A stretch of 19,228 nucleotides of DNA from Acidisphaera sp035272265 (lineage in GTDB: Bacteria; Pseudomonadota; Alphaproteobacteria; Acetobacterales; Acetobacteraceae). Position 1 is the stretch's first letter; every line of letters begins with the position of its first letter. This document shows, piece by piece, positions 1-8,717 of this stretch. The position numbers and the translations under genes are program-made. Under the pieces are notes generated by a model that searched no databases, was not told the origin of the DNA, and saw nothing but the letters and a program-made list of their open reading frames with translations. Where the stretch lies: NCBI GenBank assembly GCA_035272265.1, contig DATEQV010000165.1, positions 1 through 19,228 on the forward strand, written 5' to 3'.

Positions 1-428
1 CGGACCGCGCGGTGGCCACCGAGGCGTGGCTGCGGGACGCGCTCGCCGCCGCCCGCCGCGCCGACCGGGAAGCCGGCGGCACCGGCCTCGGCGCGCACCG
101 GGCCGACATGCTGCTGACCGACGAGGCCGGGCTGCCGGCCGCCGAGGCCAGCACAGGCCAGCAGAAGGCGCTGCTGGTCGGCGTGGTGCTCGGTCATGCC
201 GCGATCATCGCCGACGCGCGGGGTTTCGCGCCCATGCTTCTGCTCGACGAGCCTGCCGTGCACCTGGACGCCGACCGCCGGCTGGCGCTGTGCGCGGCCC
301 TGCTCCGACTGCCTGCCCAAGCGGTGCTGACGGGCACCGATCCGGACGTCTTCGCGTCCTTCGGGGAGGCCGCGGAGTACTGGCGCGTGGAGGCCGGAAC
401 GCTGCGGCGCGCCGCGGCAGGCGCCTGA
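1..428 (+). CDS. recF: DNA replication/repair protein RecF, C-terminal part (5' end outside window)
   Basis: The reading frame is already open at base 3, so only the last ~142 residues of the roughly 370-aa protein are visible. RecF is an SMC-like ABC ATPase that loads RecA at single-strand gaps with RecO and RecR. The visible part carries the ABC signature (STGQQKALL, coded around 150-180), a Walker B strand (LLLDEP followed by HLD, around 238-270) and the D-loop/His-switch end (VLTGTDPDVF, about 325-355). This order is typical of the RecF C-terminus. gyrB follows 99 bases downstream in the same direction, the usual recF-gyrB arrangement near dnaA/dnaN in many bacteria. The first bases give no start, so nothing can be said about the N-terminal Walker A. 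Confidence 0.93.
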   Translation, partial: DRAVATEAWLRDALAAARRADREAGGTGLGAHRADMLLTDEAGLPAAEASTGQQKALLVGVVLGHAAIIADARGFAPMLLLDEPAVHLDADRRLALCAALLRLPAQAVLTGTDPDVFASFGEAAEYWRVEAGTLRRAAAGA

Positions 429-477
429 CGAATCAGGCCGAAAACCCGATGGTAACGCTAGTCCAAACGCCCGGCAG

Positions 478-498
478 AGTATATATATCTAGAGTATC
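478..498 (+). promoter_or_regulatory. AT-rich tract between recF and gyrB, possible gyrB promoter
   Basis: The recF-gyrB gap contains a run of alternating TA followed by CTAGAGTAT, very AT-rich for this GC-rich window. Several TATATA/TATATC hexamers could serve as a -10, but no clear -35 lies 16-18 bases upstream. The tract sits about 30-50 bases before the gyrB ATG. It could be a gyrB promoter or a supercoiling-sensitive, easily melted region. This is inference only. Confidence 0.3.
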
Positions 499-527
499 CA
501 AACCAGCTCCACGGAGTCCTCGCCGGC

Positions 528-2981
<2,454 letters not shown>

Positions 2982-3004
2982 GGGCGTGTCGTGAACCGCC
3001 TCCC

Positions 3005-3625
3005 ATGAGCTATGCCGTCCACAGCCTGTTCCTGACGCACCAGGGCGAGGGCGCACATATCGGCCGGCTAGCGGTGTTCATCCGCTTTGCAGGCTGCAAC
3101 CTGTGGTCCGGCCGCGAGGAAGATCGTGCGACCGCGATCTGCCGGTTTTGCGACACCGAGTTCGTCGGCGGCCGGCGATATGCCGATGCCGAGGCGCTTG
3201 CCGAGGCGGCTGGCGCCTTGTGGCCTGACGCCCAGGCTGCCGACAAGTTTTGCGTGCTGACCGGCGGCGAGCCGATGCTTCAGGTCGACACGGCACTGAT
3301 CCGCGCCCTGAAAGCGCGCAGCTTCCGGACGGCGATCGAGACCAACGGGACGGTAGAGCCGCTCTCGTCGCTGGATTGGGTGACGGTCAGCCCGAAGGCC
3401 GGCACCACGCTCGCGACCGATCACGCGGATGAATTGAAGCTGGTCTATCCGCAGCCCGGCCTGGAGCCGCACGATTTCGCCGGGTTTCGGGCGACGCATC
3501 GCTGGCTGTCGCCGATGGACGGCGCGCAGCTTCGCCAGAACGTGGACGCTGCCGTCGCGTATTGCCTCCGGCATCCGGAATGGCGGCTCGCGATCCAGGC
3601 CCACAAATACTGGAGAGTTCCGTGA
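3005..3625 (+). CDS. queE: 7-carboxy-7-deazaguanine synthase (radical SAM)
   Basis: 206-aa QueE, which converts 6-carboxy-5,6,7,8-tetrahydropterin to 7-carboxy-7-deazaguanine on the path to preQ0 and queuosine. The N-terminus has the QueE hallmark HSLFLTHQGEGAHIGR, where the family usually reads S-x-Q-GEG. The 4Fe-4S cysteines are C31, C46 and C49. The spacing is C-x14-C-x2-C, the expanded-loop form I recall from Burkholderia-type QueE, not the ordinary C-x3-C-x2-C. The SAM-binding GGEP motif is at residues 87-90 and an ETNGT motif follows. The ATG at 3005 has no strong Shine-Dalgarno and lies 23 bases after gyrB, so read-through expression is plausible. The stop overlaps the queD GTG by four bases, which indicates translational coupling. 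Confidence 0.93.
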   Translation: MSYAVHSLFLTHQGEGAHIGRLAVFIRFAGCNLWSGREEDRATAICRFCDTEFVGGRRYADAEALAEAAGALWPDAQAADKFCVLTGGEPMLQVDTALIRALKARSFRTAIETNGTVEPLSSLDWVTVSPKAGTTLATDHADELKLVYPQPGLEPHDFAGFRATHRWLSPMDGAQLRQNVDAAVAYCLRHPEWRLAIQAHKYWRVP

Positions 3626-3966
3626 AGATCACACACGCGTTCCGTTTCGAGGCGGCCCACTGGCTGCCGCACGTGCCGCCGACGCACAGGTGCCGGAACA
3701 TGCACGGCCACACCTACCGCGCCGAGGTCACGCTCAGCGGCAAGGTGCGTGATGACGGGATGGTGGCCGACTTCTACGAGCTGGAGGCGGCGATGATGCC
3801 GGTGCTGGCGCAGCTCGACCACGCGACGCTGAACGAGGTGATGGAGAACCCGACCGCCGAGAACATCGCCGCCTGGATTGCCGAGCGGCTTGCCCTGCCC
3901 CAGCTCGCGAGCGTGCGCGTGTACGAGAATCCGGACTGCTGGGCCGAATGGGAACGGGAACGGTGA
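3622..3966 (+). CDS. queD: 6-carboxytetrahydropterin synthase (PTPS family)
   Basis: 114-aa QueD, which makes 6-carboxy-5,6,7,8-tetrahydropterin from dihydroneopterin triphosphate, the substrate of the adjacent QueE. Zinc ligands are H13 (FEAAHW), H28 and H30 (MHGH). The nucleophile C24 sits in HRCRNMHGH, and the D66-H67 pair (LDHATLN) completes the family pattern. The C-terminal Glu lies in the VYENPDCW stretch. The GTG start at 3622 is within the GTGA overlap with the queE stop; an in-frame start further upstream would cut into queE, so the coupled GTG is preferred. Length matches the QueD family (about 115-120 aa). queC and queF are not in the window. Confidence 0.94.
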   Translation: MKITHAFRFEAAHWLPHVPPTHRCRNMHGHTYRAEVTLSGKVRDDGMVADFYELEAAMMPVLAQLDHATLNEVMENPTAENIAAWIAERLALPQLASVRVYENPDCWAEWERER

Positions 3967-3981
3967 AAGGCACCAGGAGCC

Positions 3982-4009
3982 GATCCGTGCAGCCGAGCGC
4001 CCACGGATC
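3982..4009 (+). terminator. Hairpin downstream of queD
   Basis: GATCCGTG (3982-3989) pairs perfectly with CACGGATC (4002-4009) across a 12-base loop. A further AGCC/GGCT pairing is possible outside an AAT bulge. It begins 16 bases after the queD stop in the gap between convergent genes. No T-run follows, so it is not a textbook intrinsic terminator. It could stabilise the mRNA 3' end or act with Rho. Confidence 0.3.
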
Positions 4010-4102
4010 AATCGGCTGGCTTTGCCGATCGAGATGATCCCGGAATATCCTGCGCCGATATGACGGAGATCGAGAACGCGGCCCCGGTTTTTCAGCGAAC
4101 TG

Positions 4103-5263
4103 CTAGAAGGCCGGCAGGCCCGGCGCATCACGCGGAACGACCGCGATACCCTCGACCTCGACCAACCATTCGGGGCGGCACACCGCGCCGCGAACCAACA
4201 GTCGCGGCACGTCGGGGAACCGCTCGGCGAAGGCGGCCTCGATGCGCGGCTGGTCGCTCGGGTCGCGCAGATAGACGATGAAGTGGGTCATGTCGGCGAG
4301 CGTCGCGCCGCCCGAGCGCAGCAGCGCGTCGACGTTGTCGAGCGCCCGATCGAGCTGGCGCTGCACGTCGCCGAGATGCACCACCTCGCCGGCCGCATCG
4401 ATGCTCGCCGTGCCGGAGATGAAATGGTGCGCCCGGTCGGCGTAGGCGACGCGGGTGCCGCGCTCGAACGTGACGTTGTAGTCCTTGGTGTCGCAGAGCC
4501 GGTCGCGGGCGCGTAGATACGACACCTGCTCGGGCCGCAGGCCGAGCACCGAGTAGGCGTCCATCAACACGAGGTCGTAGCGGTGCTCGCAGGCGCCTTC
4601 GATGCCGGTGCTGGCGATATAGTGCGTCTCCCGCGTCAGCCCTTGCCGCTCGAAAACCGCAATCCGCGACGCGACGACGTCCTGGTAGAACACGTCGACG
4701 TCCTTGACGTAGATCCAGGTGCGCACGCAGTTGCCGGCCAGCGTCGCGCCGTTGGCGCCGAGAATGCCGATCAGCTCGTCGAACACCTCGCCGGTCTGCG
4801 CGGCGGCGTCGCCCGGACAGTCGGTGACGCCGGTGCAGAGCCGCGTGCTCCAGAGATGGCCGGCGCCCCCGTTGCGAACCAGCAGATGGCCGGGCGCGAT
4901 CTGCTGCTTGGCGATCGGTGCCGGGCTTTCGAGGTGATAAGCGCACAGCGAAACCTTACCGGCAGGTAACGGCGCCTGCTGCACGAGAGAGACCGCGACG
5001 GGGCTGTCGAGCGGCTCGGCGAACAGGCTGCTGTCGCGGACCTGCGCGAACTGGTTGGCAGCGTCGCTGACGTAGACGCGGCGGAAGACGGCGCTGTCGG
5101 GCGGCAAACGCAGGGTCTGCAGCGCCTCCGCATAGCGCCGGGCGATGGCGTCCAGCTGGCGGGGCAGGTCGAGATCGCCCGGACACGCGACGGTGATGAC
5201 GTGCTCCGTGATGCCGGAGCTTCCGGTGAAGCTGCGGCTGGCGAACCCCTCGTTGTGCATCAT
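4103..5263 (-). CDS. Two-domain Rid-superfamily protein of chorismatase-like architecture (FkbO/XanB2-like)
   Basis: 386 aa from the ATG at 5263, chosen because GAGG lies 9 bases upstream. The frame stays open further upstream, but that part runs across the FNR-type site. The protein has two Rid-like halves (roughly residues 20-185 and 185-376). Seen motifs: RTWIYV (181-186), STGIEG (218-223), HFISGTASI (280-288), HLGDVQRQLDRALDNV (296-311) and a C-terminal R363-P-E-W-L-V-E-V-E-G. R363 sits where Rid deaminases keep their substrate-carboxylate arginine. From memory, the order and spacing match the chorismatases FkbO/Hyg5/XanB2, which hydrolyse chorismate to dihydroxycyclohexadiene or hydroxybenzoate products. 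Whether this one cleaves chorismate, deaminates an enamine, or does something else cannot be decided here. It is divergent from a B12 radical SAM gene and shares an FNR-type box with it. No signal peptide is seen, so it is probably cytoplasmic. Confidence 0.75.
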   Translation of the reverse strand: MMHNEGFASRSFTGSSGITEHVITVACPGDLDLPRQLDAIARRYAEALQTLRLPPDSAVFRRVYVSDAANQFAQVRDSSLFAEPLDSPVAVSLVQQAPLPAGKVSLCAYHLESPAPIAKQQIAPGHLLVRNGGAGHLWSTRLCTGVTDCPGDAAAQTGEVFDELIGILGANGATLAGNCVRTWIYVKDVDVFYQDVVASRIAVFERQGLTRETHYIASTGIEGACEHRYDLVLMDAYSVLGLRPEQVSYLRARDRLCDTKDYNVTFERGTRVAYADRAHHFISGTASIDAAGEVVHLGDVQRQLDRALDNVDALLRSGGATLADMTHFIVYLRDPSDQPRIEAAFAERFPDVPRLLVRGAVCRPEWLVEVEGIAVVPRDAPGLPAF

Positions 5264-5323
5264 CCTTGCTGGCCTCGATGGATAAATGCGGTCGCGCCTA
5301 GGCGACGCGGCGTTGCCGGGTCC

Positions 5324-5337
5324 TTGATCTGGATCAA
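5324..5337. promoter_or_regulatory. FNR/FixK/Anr-type binding site (perfect TTGAT-N4-ATCAA)
   Basis: TTGATCTGGATCAA is a perfect match to the FNR/FixK/Anr consensus TTGAT-N4-ATCAA, with symmetry extended to 6-bp arms around a TG spacer. It lies between two divergent genes. Its centre (5330.5) is 90 bases from the radical SAM ATG (5421) and 67 bases from the Rid-like ATG (5263). A class II activator geometry (centre at -41.5) would put starts near 5372 (plus) and 5289 (minus), leaving leaders of about 50 and 25 bases. No convincing -10 is seen at either predicted place. A separate 10-bp palindrome CGCCTAGGCG lies at 5295-5304 on the minus-strand side. Confidence 0.8.
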
Positions 5338-5420
5338 CGCGAGGCGGTGTGGAGCCGCACAGCGTTCGGTGGACATTCCTGCACAGGACCATCGACATAC
5401 CGTGGAGAGAGAGGCGGTCG

Positions 5421-6746
5421 ATGCCCAAGCTCTCGATCATCCAGGCGGCCACCTACCGCTCCCGTGACGACCGCCGTCCGCACCGGATCCGCAAGCGCAA
5501 GCTCGTCGGCGCCGTGCTGCCGTATCTGGCGGCGCTGGCACCGCCGGACTGGGAGGCGACACTCGTCGATGACGCGATCGAGGAGCCGGACTACGACGCG
5601 CCGGTCGATGTCGTCGCGATCACGGCGCGGGCGGTGACCTCGCTGCGCGCCTACGAGATCGCCGACAGGTTCCGCGACCGCAAGGTGACGGCCGTGATGG
5701 GCGGCCCGCATGCCACCTTCTACGGCGCGGAGATGGCCGAGCACGCCGACGCCGTGTGCATCGGCGAGGCGGAAGGCGTCTTTCCAAGGATGCTGGAAGA
5801 CGCCGCCGCCGGGCGGCTGCGGACCTTCTATCAGCGCGAGCAGGCCGCCAGCCTGAAAGGCCTGCCAACGCCGCGCTGGGACCTGCTCAATCCGAAGCAC
5901 TTCGTGTTCTATCGGCCGCACGTCATCCAGCAGTCGCGCGGCTGCCCCTACACCTGCGACTTCTGCGCCGAGCGCCGGCTGAACGGCGACTACGGCTACC
6001 GCGACCGGCCGGTCGAAGAGGTGGTCGAGGAGATCAGGAAGTGCGGCAGCCGTCACATCTTCTTCGCCGCCAGCCAGTTCGTCGGCCATCCCGCCCGCAC
6101 GATGCAGTTGCTCGAAGCTCTGATCCCGCTGAAGGTGCGTTGGTCGGCGCTGTTCTCACCGCGCTTCGGCCTCGATGCGAAGTTCCTCGACCTGGCGAAG
6201 CGGTCCGGCCTGTTGCACGTCAACATGGGGATCGAGAGCATCTCGCAGGACACGTTGAACACGATGCATAAGCAGTTCAACCGGTCCCAGAGCTACGAGA
6301 ACATGATCGAAAACCTCAACCAGCGGAACATCAGCTACTCGTTCAACTTCGTCTTCGGAGCGGATACGGACGATCCGGGCGTGTTTCCCGCGACGCTGCA
6401 GTTCCTGCAGAAGCACAAGGTCCCGGCGGCCTATTTCAATGTGCTGGTGCCGCTGCGCGGCACCCCCGTCTACGACGAGATGAAGACCGCCGGCCGCATC
6501 ATCGACGAGGCCAACATGGAACGCTGGCCCGGCGTGACGTGCCACTTCCGACCCGCACAGATGTCGGGCGACGAGCTCGTGGCGCAGGTGCAGAAGGTTC
6601 AGCGCGACTTCTACTCGATGCGCTCGATGACACGGCGTCTGCGGCTGCCGCGCACGCAAGCCGATCTGGCGTCGTGGAACGTGAACCTGACCCAGAGGAA
6701 GGTAGCGATGAATTCGGACACGATGAACGAGTTCAGCGAGTTCTGA
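5421..6746 (+). CDS. Cobalamin (B12)-binding domain radical SAM enzyme, substrate unknown
   Basis: 441 aa from the ATG at 5421, which has a GAGAGAGAGG ribosome-binding site ending 6 bases upstream; the frame opens earlier (GTG 5349), but that start lacks such a site. The N-terminal ~135 residues form a Rossmann-like B12-binding domain (VVAITARAVTSLRAYEIA, then VMGGPHATFYGAEMAEHADAVCIGEAE) without the DxHxxG base-off motif, as is usual in the BchE/HpnP/HpnR group. The radical SAM core has C175-x3-C179-x2-C182 (RGCPYTCDFC). It also has the HVNMGIESISQDTLNTMHK and FNFVFGADTDD segments of this class. The C-terminus ends at MNEFSEF with no obvious DUF4070 extension, so the enzyme is on the short side. 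Family members methylate or cyclise carbon centres; the substrate cannot be read from sequence. An IS110 scrap begins 4 bases after the stop. Confidence 0.88.
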   Translation: MPKLSIIQAATYRSRDDRRPHRIRKRKLVGAVLPYLAALAPPDWEATLVDDAIEEPDYDAPVDVVAITARAVTSLRAYEIADRFRDRKVTAVMGGPHATFYGAEMAEHADAVCIGEAEGVFPRMLEDAAAGRLRTFYQREQAASLKGLPTPRWDLLNPKHFVFYRPHVIQQSRGCPYTCDFCAERRLNGDYGYRDRPVEEVVEEIRKCGSRHIFFAASQFVGHPARTMQLLEALIPLKVRWSALFSPRFGLDAKFLDLAKRSGLLHVNMGIESISQDTLNTMHKQFNRSQSYENMIENLNQRNISYSFNFVFGADTDDPGVFPATLQFLQKHKVPAAYFNVLVPLRGTPVYDEMKTAGRIIDEANMERWPGVTCHFRPAQMSGDELVAQVQKVQRDFYSMRSMTRRLRLPRTQADLASWNVNLTQRKVAMNSDTMNEFSEF

Positions 6747-6750
6747 AGCC

Positions 6751-6837
6751 GGCGCCCATTGTCTTGGAACGGCGGAAGCGTTTGGAATCGTCCACCGCCG
6801 CCTTGTACGTGAGCGCGGCGATGTAGCCTACGCCGAA
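6751..6837 (-). pseudogene. IS110-family transposase fragment
   Basis: On the minus strand this 29-codon stretch reads FGVGYIAALTYKAA, then VDDSKRFRRSKTMGA. From memory this is the conserved C-terminal Transposase_20 block of IS110/IS1111 elements, which usually runs as (P)GVG-x3-A-L-x5-DDP-x-RF-x-R-S-x-x-VGA and continues into GLTP. The homology stops exactly at the GA, within 5 bases of the radical SAM stop codon, and does not extend upstream beyond FGVG. No start, no DEDD or Ser catalytic region and no element ends remain. It is the relic of an insertion followed by a deletion. Confidence 0.72.
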
Positions 6838-6912
6838 CGGCGGTCGATGGGCCGCCCGCGTCGATCTTGAACAGGATTGGCCGTCGCGTTGTTCAGGGTT
6901 GGCTTGCGTCCC

Positions 6913-7099
6913 CTACGGTTGTGCATGCACGTCTTTGGCGGACAGAAGAAACTGCCGGTGCACGGCTCCGAGGCCGATCAGTGCGAGACCGAGGCCGAGG
7001 AACGAGAGCACGCGCCAAAGGCCCGTGAGCTCGCCCATGTCGACGAAGAACACCTTCGCGCAGACGAGCGCGATCACGCCGAGCGCGATCGTCCGCAGC
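6913..7099 (-). pseudogene. C-terminal remnant of a DUF2339 multi-pass membrane protein
   Basis: The minus strand reads VLRTIALGVIALVCAKVFFV, DMGELTGLWRVLSFLGLG and LALIGLGAVHRQFL before a TAG at 6913-6915. This looks like the last two transmembrane helices of DUF2339 proteins, whose C-terminus typically reads KVFL-x-D-x3-L-x-GLYR-x-SF-x-x-LG. Full proteins have many hundreds of residues; only about 62 remain. The frame stays open to an ATG at 7170, but those extra residues (MNIVHRSCRPLCERCPHPEC) are unlike the family and lie over the TetR operators, so the real break is probably near 7100. A short expressed 85-aa product cannot be excluded. Confidence 0.6.
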
Positions 7100-7121
7100 A
7101 CGGTATCGGCGCACTCCGGAT

Positions 7122-7192
7122 GTGGACAACGTTCACAAAGCGGCCTACAGGATCTGTGAACGATGTTCAAGGAAAATGTGAATGGTGTTCAC
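7122..7192 (+). promoter_or_regulatory. Triple 15-bp operator array over the TetR promoter and start
   Basis: Three copies of a palindrome close to GTGAAC-N3-GTTCAC occur at 7122-7136 (GTGGACAACGTTCAC), 7156-7170 (GTGAACGATGTTCAA) and 7178-7192 (GTGAATGGTGTTCAC). Their centres are 34 and 22 bases apart, roughly three and two helical turns. The first copy overlaps a candidate -35 TGGACA (7123-7128) with TACAGG (7146-7151) as -10 at a 17-base spacer. The second covers the predicted transcription start and the ATG at 7163. This is the classical layout for TetR-type autorepression; assignment to the adjacent regulator is an inference. Confidence 0.72.
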
Positions 7193-7852
7193 GGCGCCAC
7201 CGCGGCGCGGCACGCGATGTTGCGAACGCGCCTGGTGGATGTCGCCGACGCGACGATTGCTGCCGGCGGGCTGGGGGACATCAAGGCGCGCGAGCTGGCA
7301 CGACAGGCGGGATGCGCGGTCGGCGCCATCTACACAGTCTTCACCGACATCGACGAGCTGATCCTGGAAGTCAGCGCCCGGACCCTCAAGGCCCTGGATG
7401 CGCACCTGCAGGAGGCAGCGAGCCGCCATCCGGATGCAGACCCGCCTGCACTGCTCGTGGTGCTGGCAGAGGCCTACCTGGACTACGCCGTTGCAAACCG
7501 TCGGCGTTGGGATGCGCTGTTCACCCATCGCCTGCCACTGGGGCGCACGGCACCGGACTGGCTGTCGCAGCTGCAAGCTGACTTGTTTGCGCGTGTGGAA
7601 GGTCCCGTCGCGGCACTTTGGCCCGAGCTGTCGCGTTCCGCTCGAACGCTCCTGGCGCGCACCGTGTTTTCCGCCGTCCATGGCGTGGTCACGCTTGGAT
7701 TGGACCAGCGCGTCGCGACGATCGACACCAAGGGCTTGCGGGAGCAGCTTCGTCTGGCGGTCACCGCACTGGCCGCCGGGCTGAGTCACAAACCTCGCCC
7801 GATACCGCCGAGGATCGCGCCGCGAGGGGCGAGACGCGGGATGAAGCAGTGA
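7163..7852 (+). CDS. TetR/AcrR-family transcriptional regulator (WHG-type C-terminal domain)
   Basis: 229 aa from the ATG at 7163, with AGGA at 7149-7152, 10 bases upstream. A second ATG at 7217 (MLRTRLVDVADATIAAGG) would begin right at helix 1, so the true start could be there. The N-terminal HTH is clear: TIAAGGLGDIKARELARQAG, then CAVGAIYTVFTDIDELILEV, with the usual IY-x-x-F recognition end. The ligand-binding C-terminal part carries ARTVFSAVHGVVTLGL, matching the WHG-type TetR C-terminal domain. The C-terminal ~25 residues are basic and proline/arginine-rich. It stands alone, convergent with DUF2721, and its upstream DNA carries three matching palindromes, so it probably represses itself. 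The target beyond itself and the inducer are unknown. It directly follows transposon and DUF2339 debris, so its position may come from rearrangement. Confidence 0.88.
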   Translation: MFKENVNGVHGATAARHAMLRTRLVDVADATIAAGGLGDIKARELARQAGCAVGAIYTVFTDIDELILEVSARTLKALDAHLQEAASRHPDADPPALLVVLAEAYLDYAVANRRRWDALFTHRLPLGRTAPDWLSQLQADLFARVEGPVAALWPELSRSARTLLARTVFSAVHGVVTLGLDQRVATIDTKGLREQLRLAVTALAAGLSHKPRPIPPRIAPRGARRGMKQ

Positions 7853-7874
7853 GTCCTGTCTTGGCCTGTCCGGA

Positions 7875-8330
7875 TTAGCTCCCGCGCTGCCGCACAAGTG
7901 ACGGCAGGTGGAAGCGCATGCGGATGCGCAGGCTGCGGCTGCTCATCAGCATCTCCAGCCCGAAGGCGACGATCGAGCCGAGCGCGCAGACGATCGCCGC
8001 ACCGAACGAGACCAGCAGCACGCTCGCGATCACCATCTGGCTGAGTCCCAGCAGGAACAGCGTCAGGATGTTGATGCAGGTCGCGGCGGCGCCGACCGCG
8101 CCAAGCACCACCGCCGAATCGAGCACGAACGAACGTCGGTGCAGCCGGCGGATCTCGTCGCAGGTCGCATCGTTGTGTGGGCCGGCGACTGCGCCGGCGG
8201 TCACTGAATCGAGCCGGTCCGACACCTTCGCCAGACGCGTCGCATAGAGGTTCAACAGGGCCGCGATTCCGGAGAGCAGGAAGACAGGTGTGAGCGCCAC
8301 CTGGATCAGGTGCACCGTCGCGTCGAGCAT
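7875..8330 (-). CDS. DUF2721 family inner-membrane protein
   Basis: 151 aa with the family-typical N-terminus (VQ-like VHLIQVALTPVFLLSGIAALLNLYATRLAKVSDRLDSV). Three hydrophobic helices lie at about residues 8-28, 70-95 and 98-126, and a short Arg-rich soluble tail ends the protein. DUF2721 proteins have no established function. The ATG at 8330 follows a purine-rich GAAAGG about 8 bases upstream, which lies inside a small inverted repeat (GGCCTT 8337-8342 / AAGGCC 8352-8357). It is 81 bases downstream of the small wHTH-like gene and could be its operon tail or have its own promoter. It is convergent with the TetR gene, whose stop is 22 bases away. Confidence 0.85.
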   Translation of the reverse strand: MLDATVHLIQVALTPVFLLSGIAALLNLYATRLAKVSDRLDSVTAGAVAGPHNDATCDEIRRLHRRSFVLDSAVVLGAVGAAATCINILTLFLLGLSQMVIASVLLVSFGAAIVCALGSIVAFGLEMLMSSRSLRIRMRFHLPSLVRQRGS

Positions 8331-8411
8331 GCAGGAGGCCTTTCTGCGGTCAAGGCCAGACTGGTGGTCCGGCGGGAAGACGCAAGCCGGCCGTGCGCGG
8401 GGGAGGTCGGG

Positions 8412-8717
8412 TCAGACGGGGCGGGTGTTGCCGGCTTCGCGGACGCGGCGCGCTTCGGCGAAGCCCGCGGGCGTCAGCTCGAGCCGCCAGTGACATTGCA
8501 GTGCGCCCGGCGGCAGGCGGACCGGATCGTGTATCAGCCCGTCGGCAACCGCTTGCACCACCGCCGCGTGCCAGGCGACGGCCGGAGCCGGCCGGCCGGC
8601 GCGGGCCGCAAGCTCGGCAATGCCGGTCTCGGCATCGGGGGCGACGAGCTGGTCGAACGCGACCGCGAGCAGGCCGGGGATCAGCTCGGATCGGGGCGTC
8701 GTCGGGTCACGCCCCAC
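8412..8717 (-). CDS. Small conserved hypothetical protein, possible winged-helix domain
   Basis: 101 aa from a GTG at 8717 that overlaps the end of the truncated-haemoglobin gene by 11 bases, suggesting translational coupling; no Shine-Dalgarno is visible. The middle and end (IAELAARAGRPAPAVAWHAA, then ADGLIHDPVRLPPGALQCHWRLELTPAGFAEARR) have the cadence of a winged helix: a helix-turn-helix, a DGLI turn, a beta wing and an LT-x-x-G-x-x-A end. I do not recognise a named family. The tight coupling to a haemoglobin gene makes a redox or haem-related partner or regulator possible, but that is a guess. Its single Cys (in ALQCHWRL) is worth noting. Confidence 0.65.
   Translation of the reverse strand: MGRDPTTPRSELIPGLLAVAFDQLVAPDAETGIAELAARAGRPAPAVAWHAAVVQAVADGLIHDPVRLPPGALQCHWRLELTPAGFAEARRVREAGNTRPV

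Noticed and set aside
8337..8357. Inverted repeat GGCCTT / AAGGCC upstream of DUF2721
   Set aside because: Only 6-bp arms without a T-run; overlaps the ribosome-binding region, but regulation cannot be argued from this alone.
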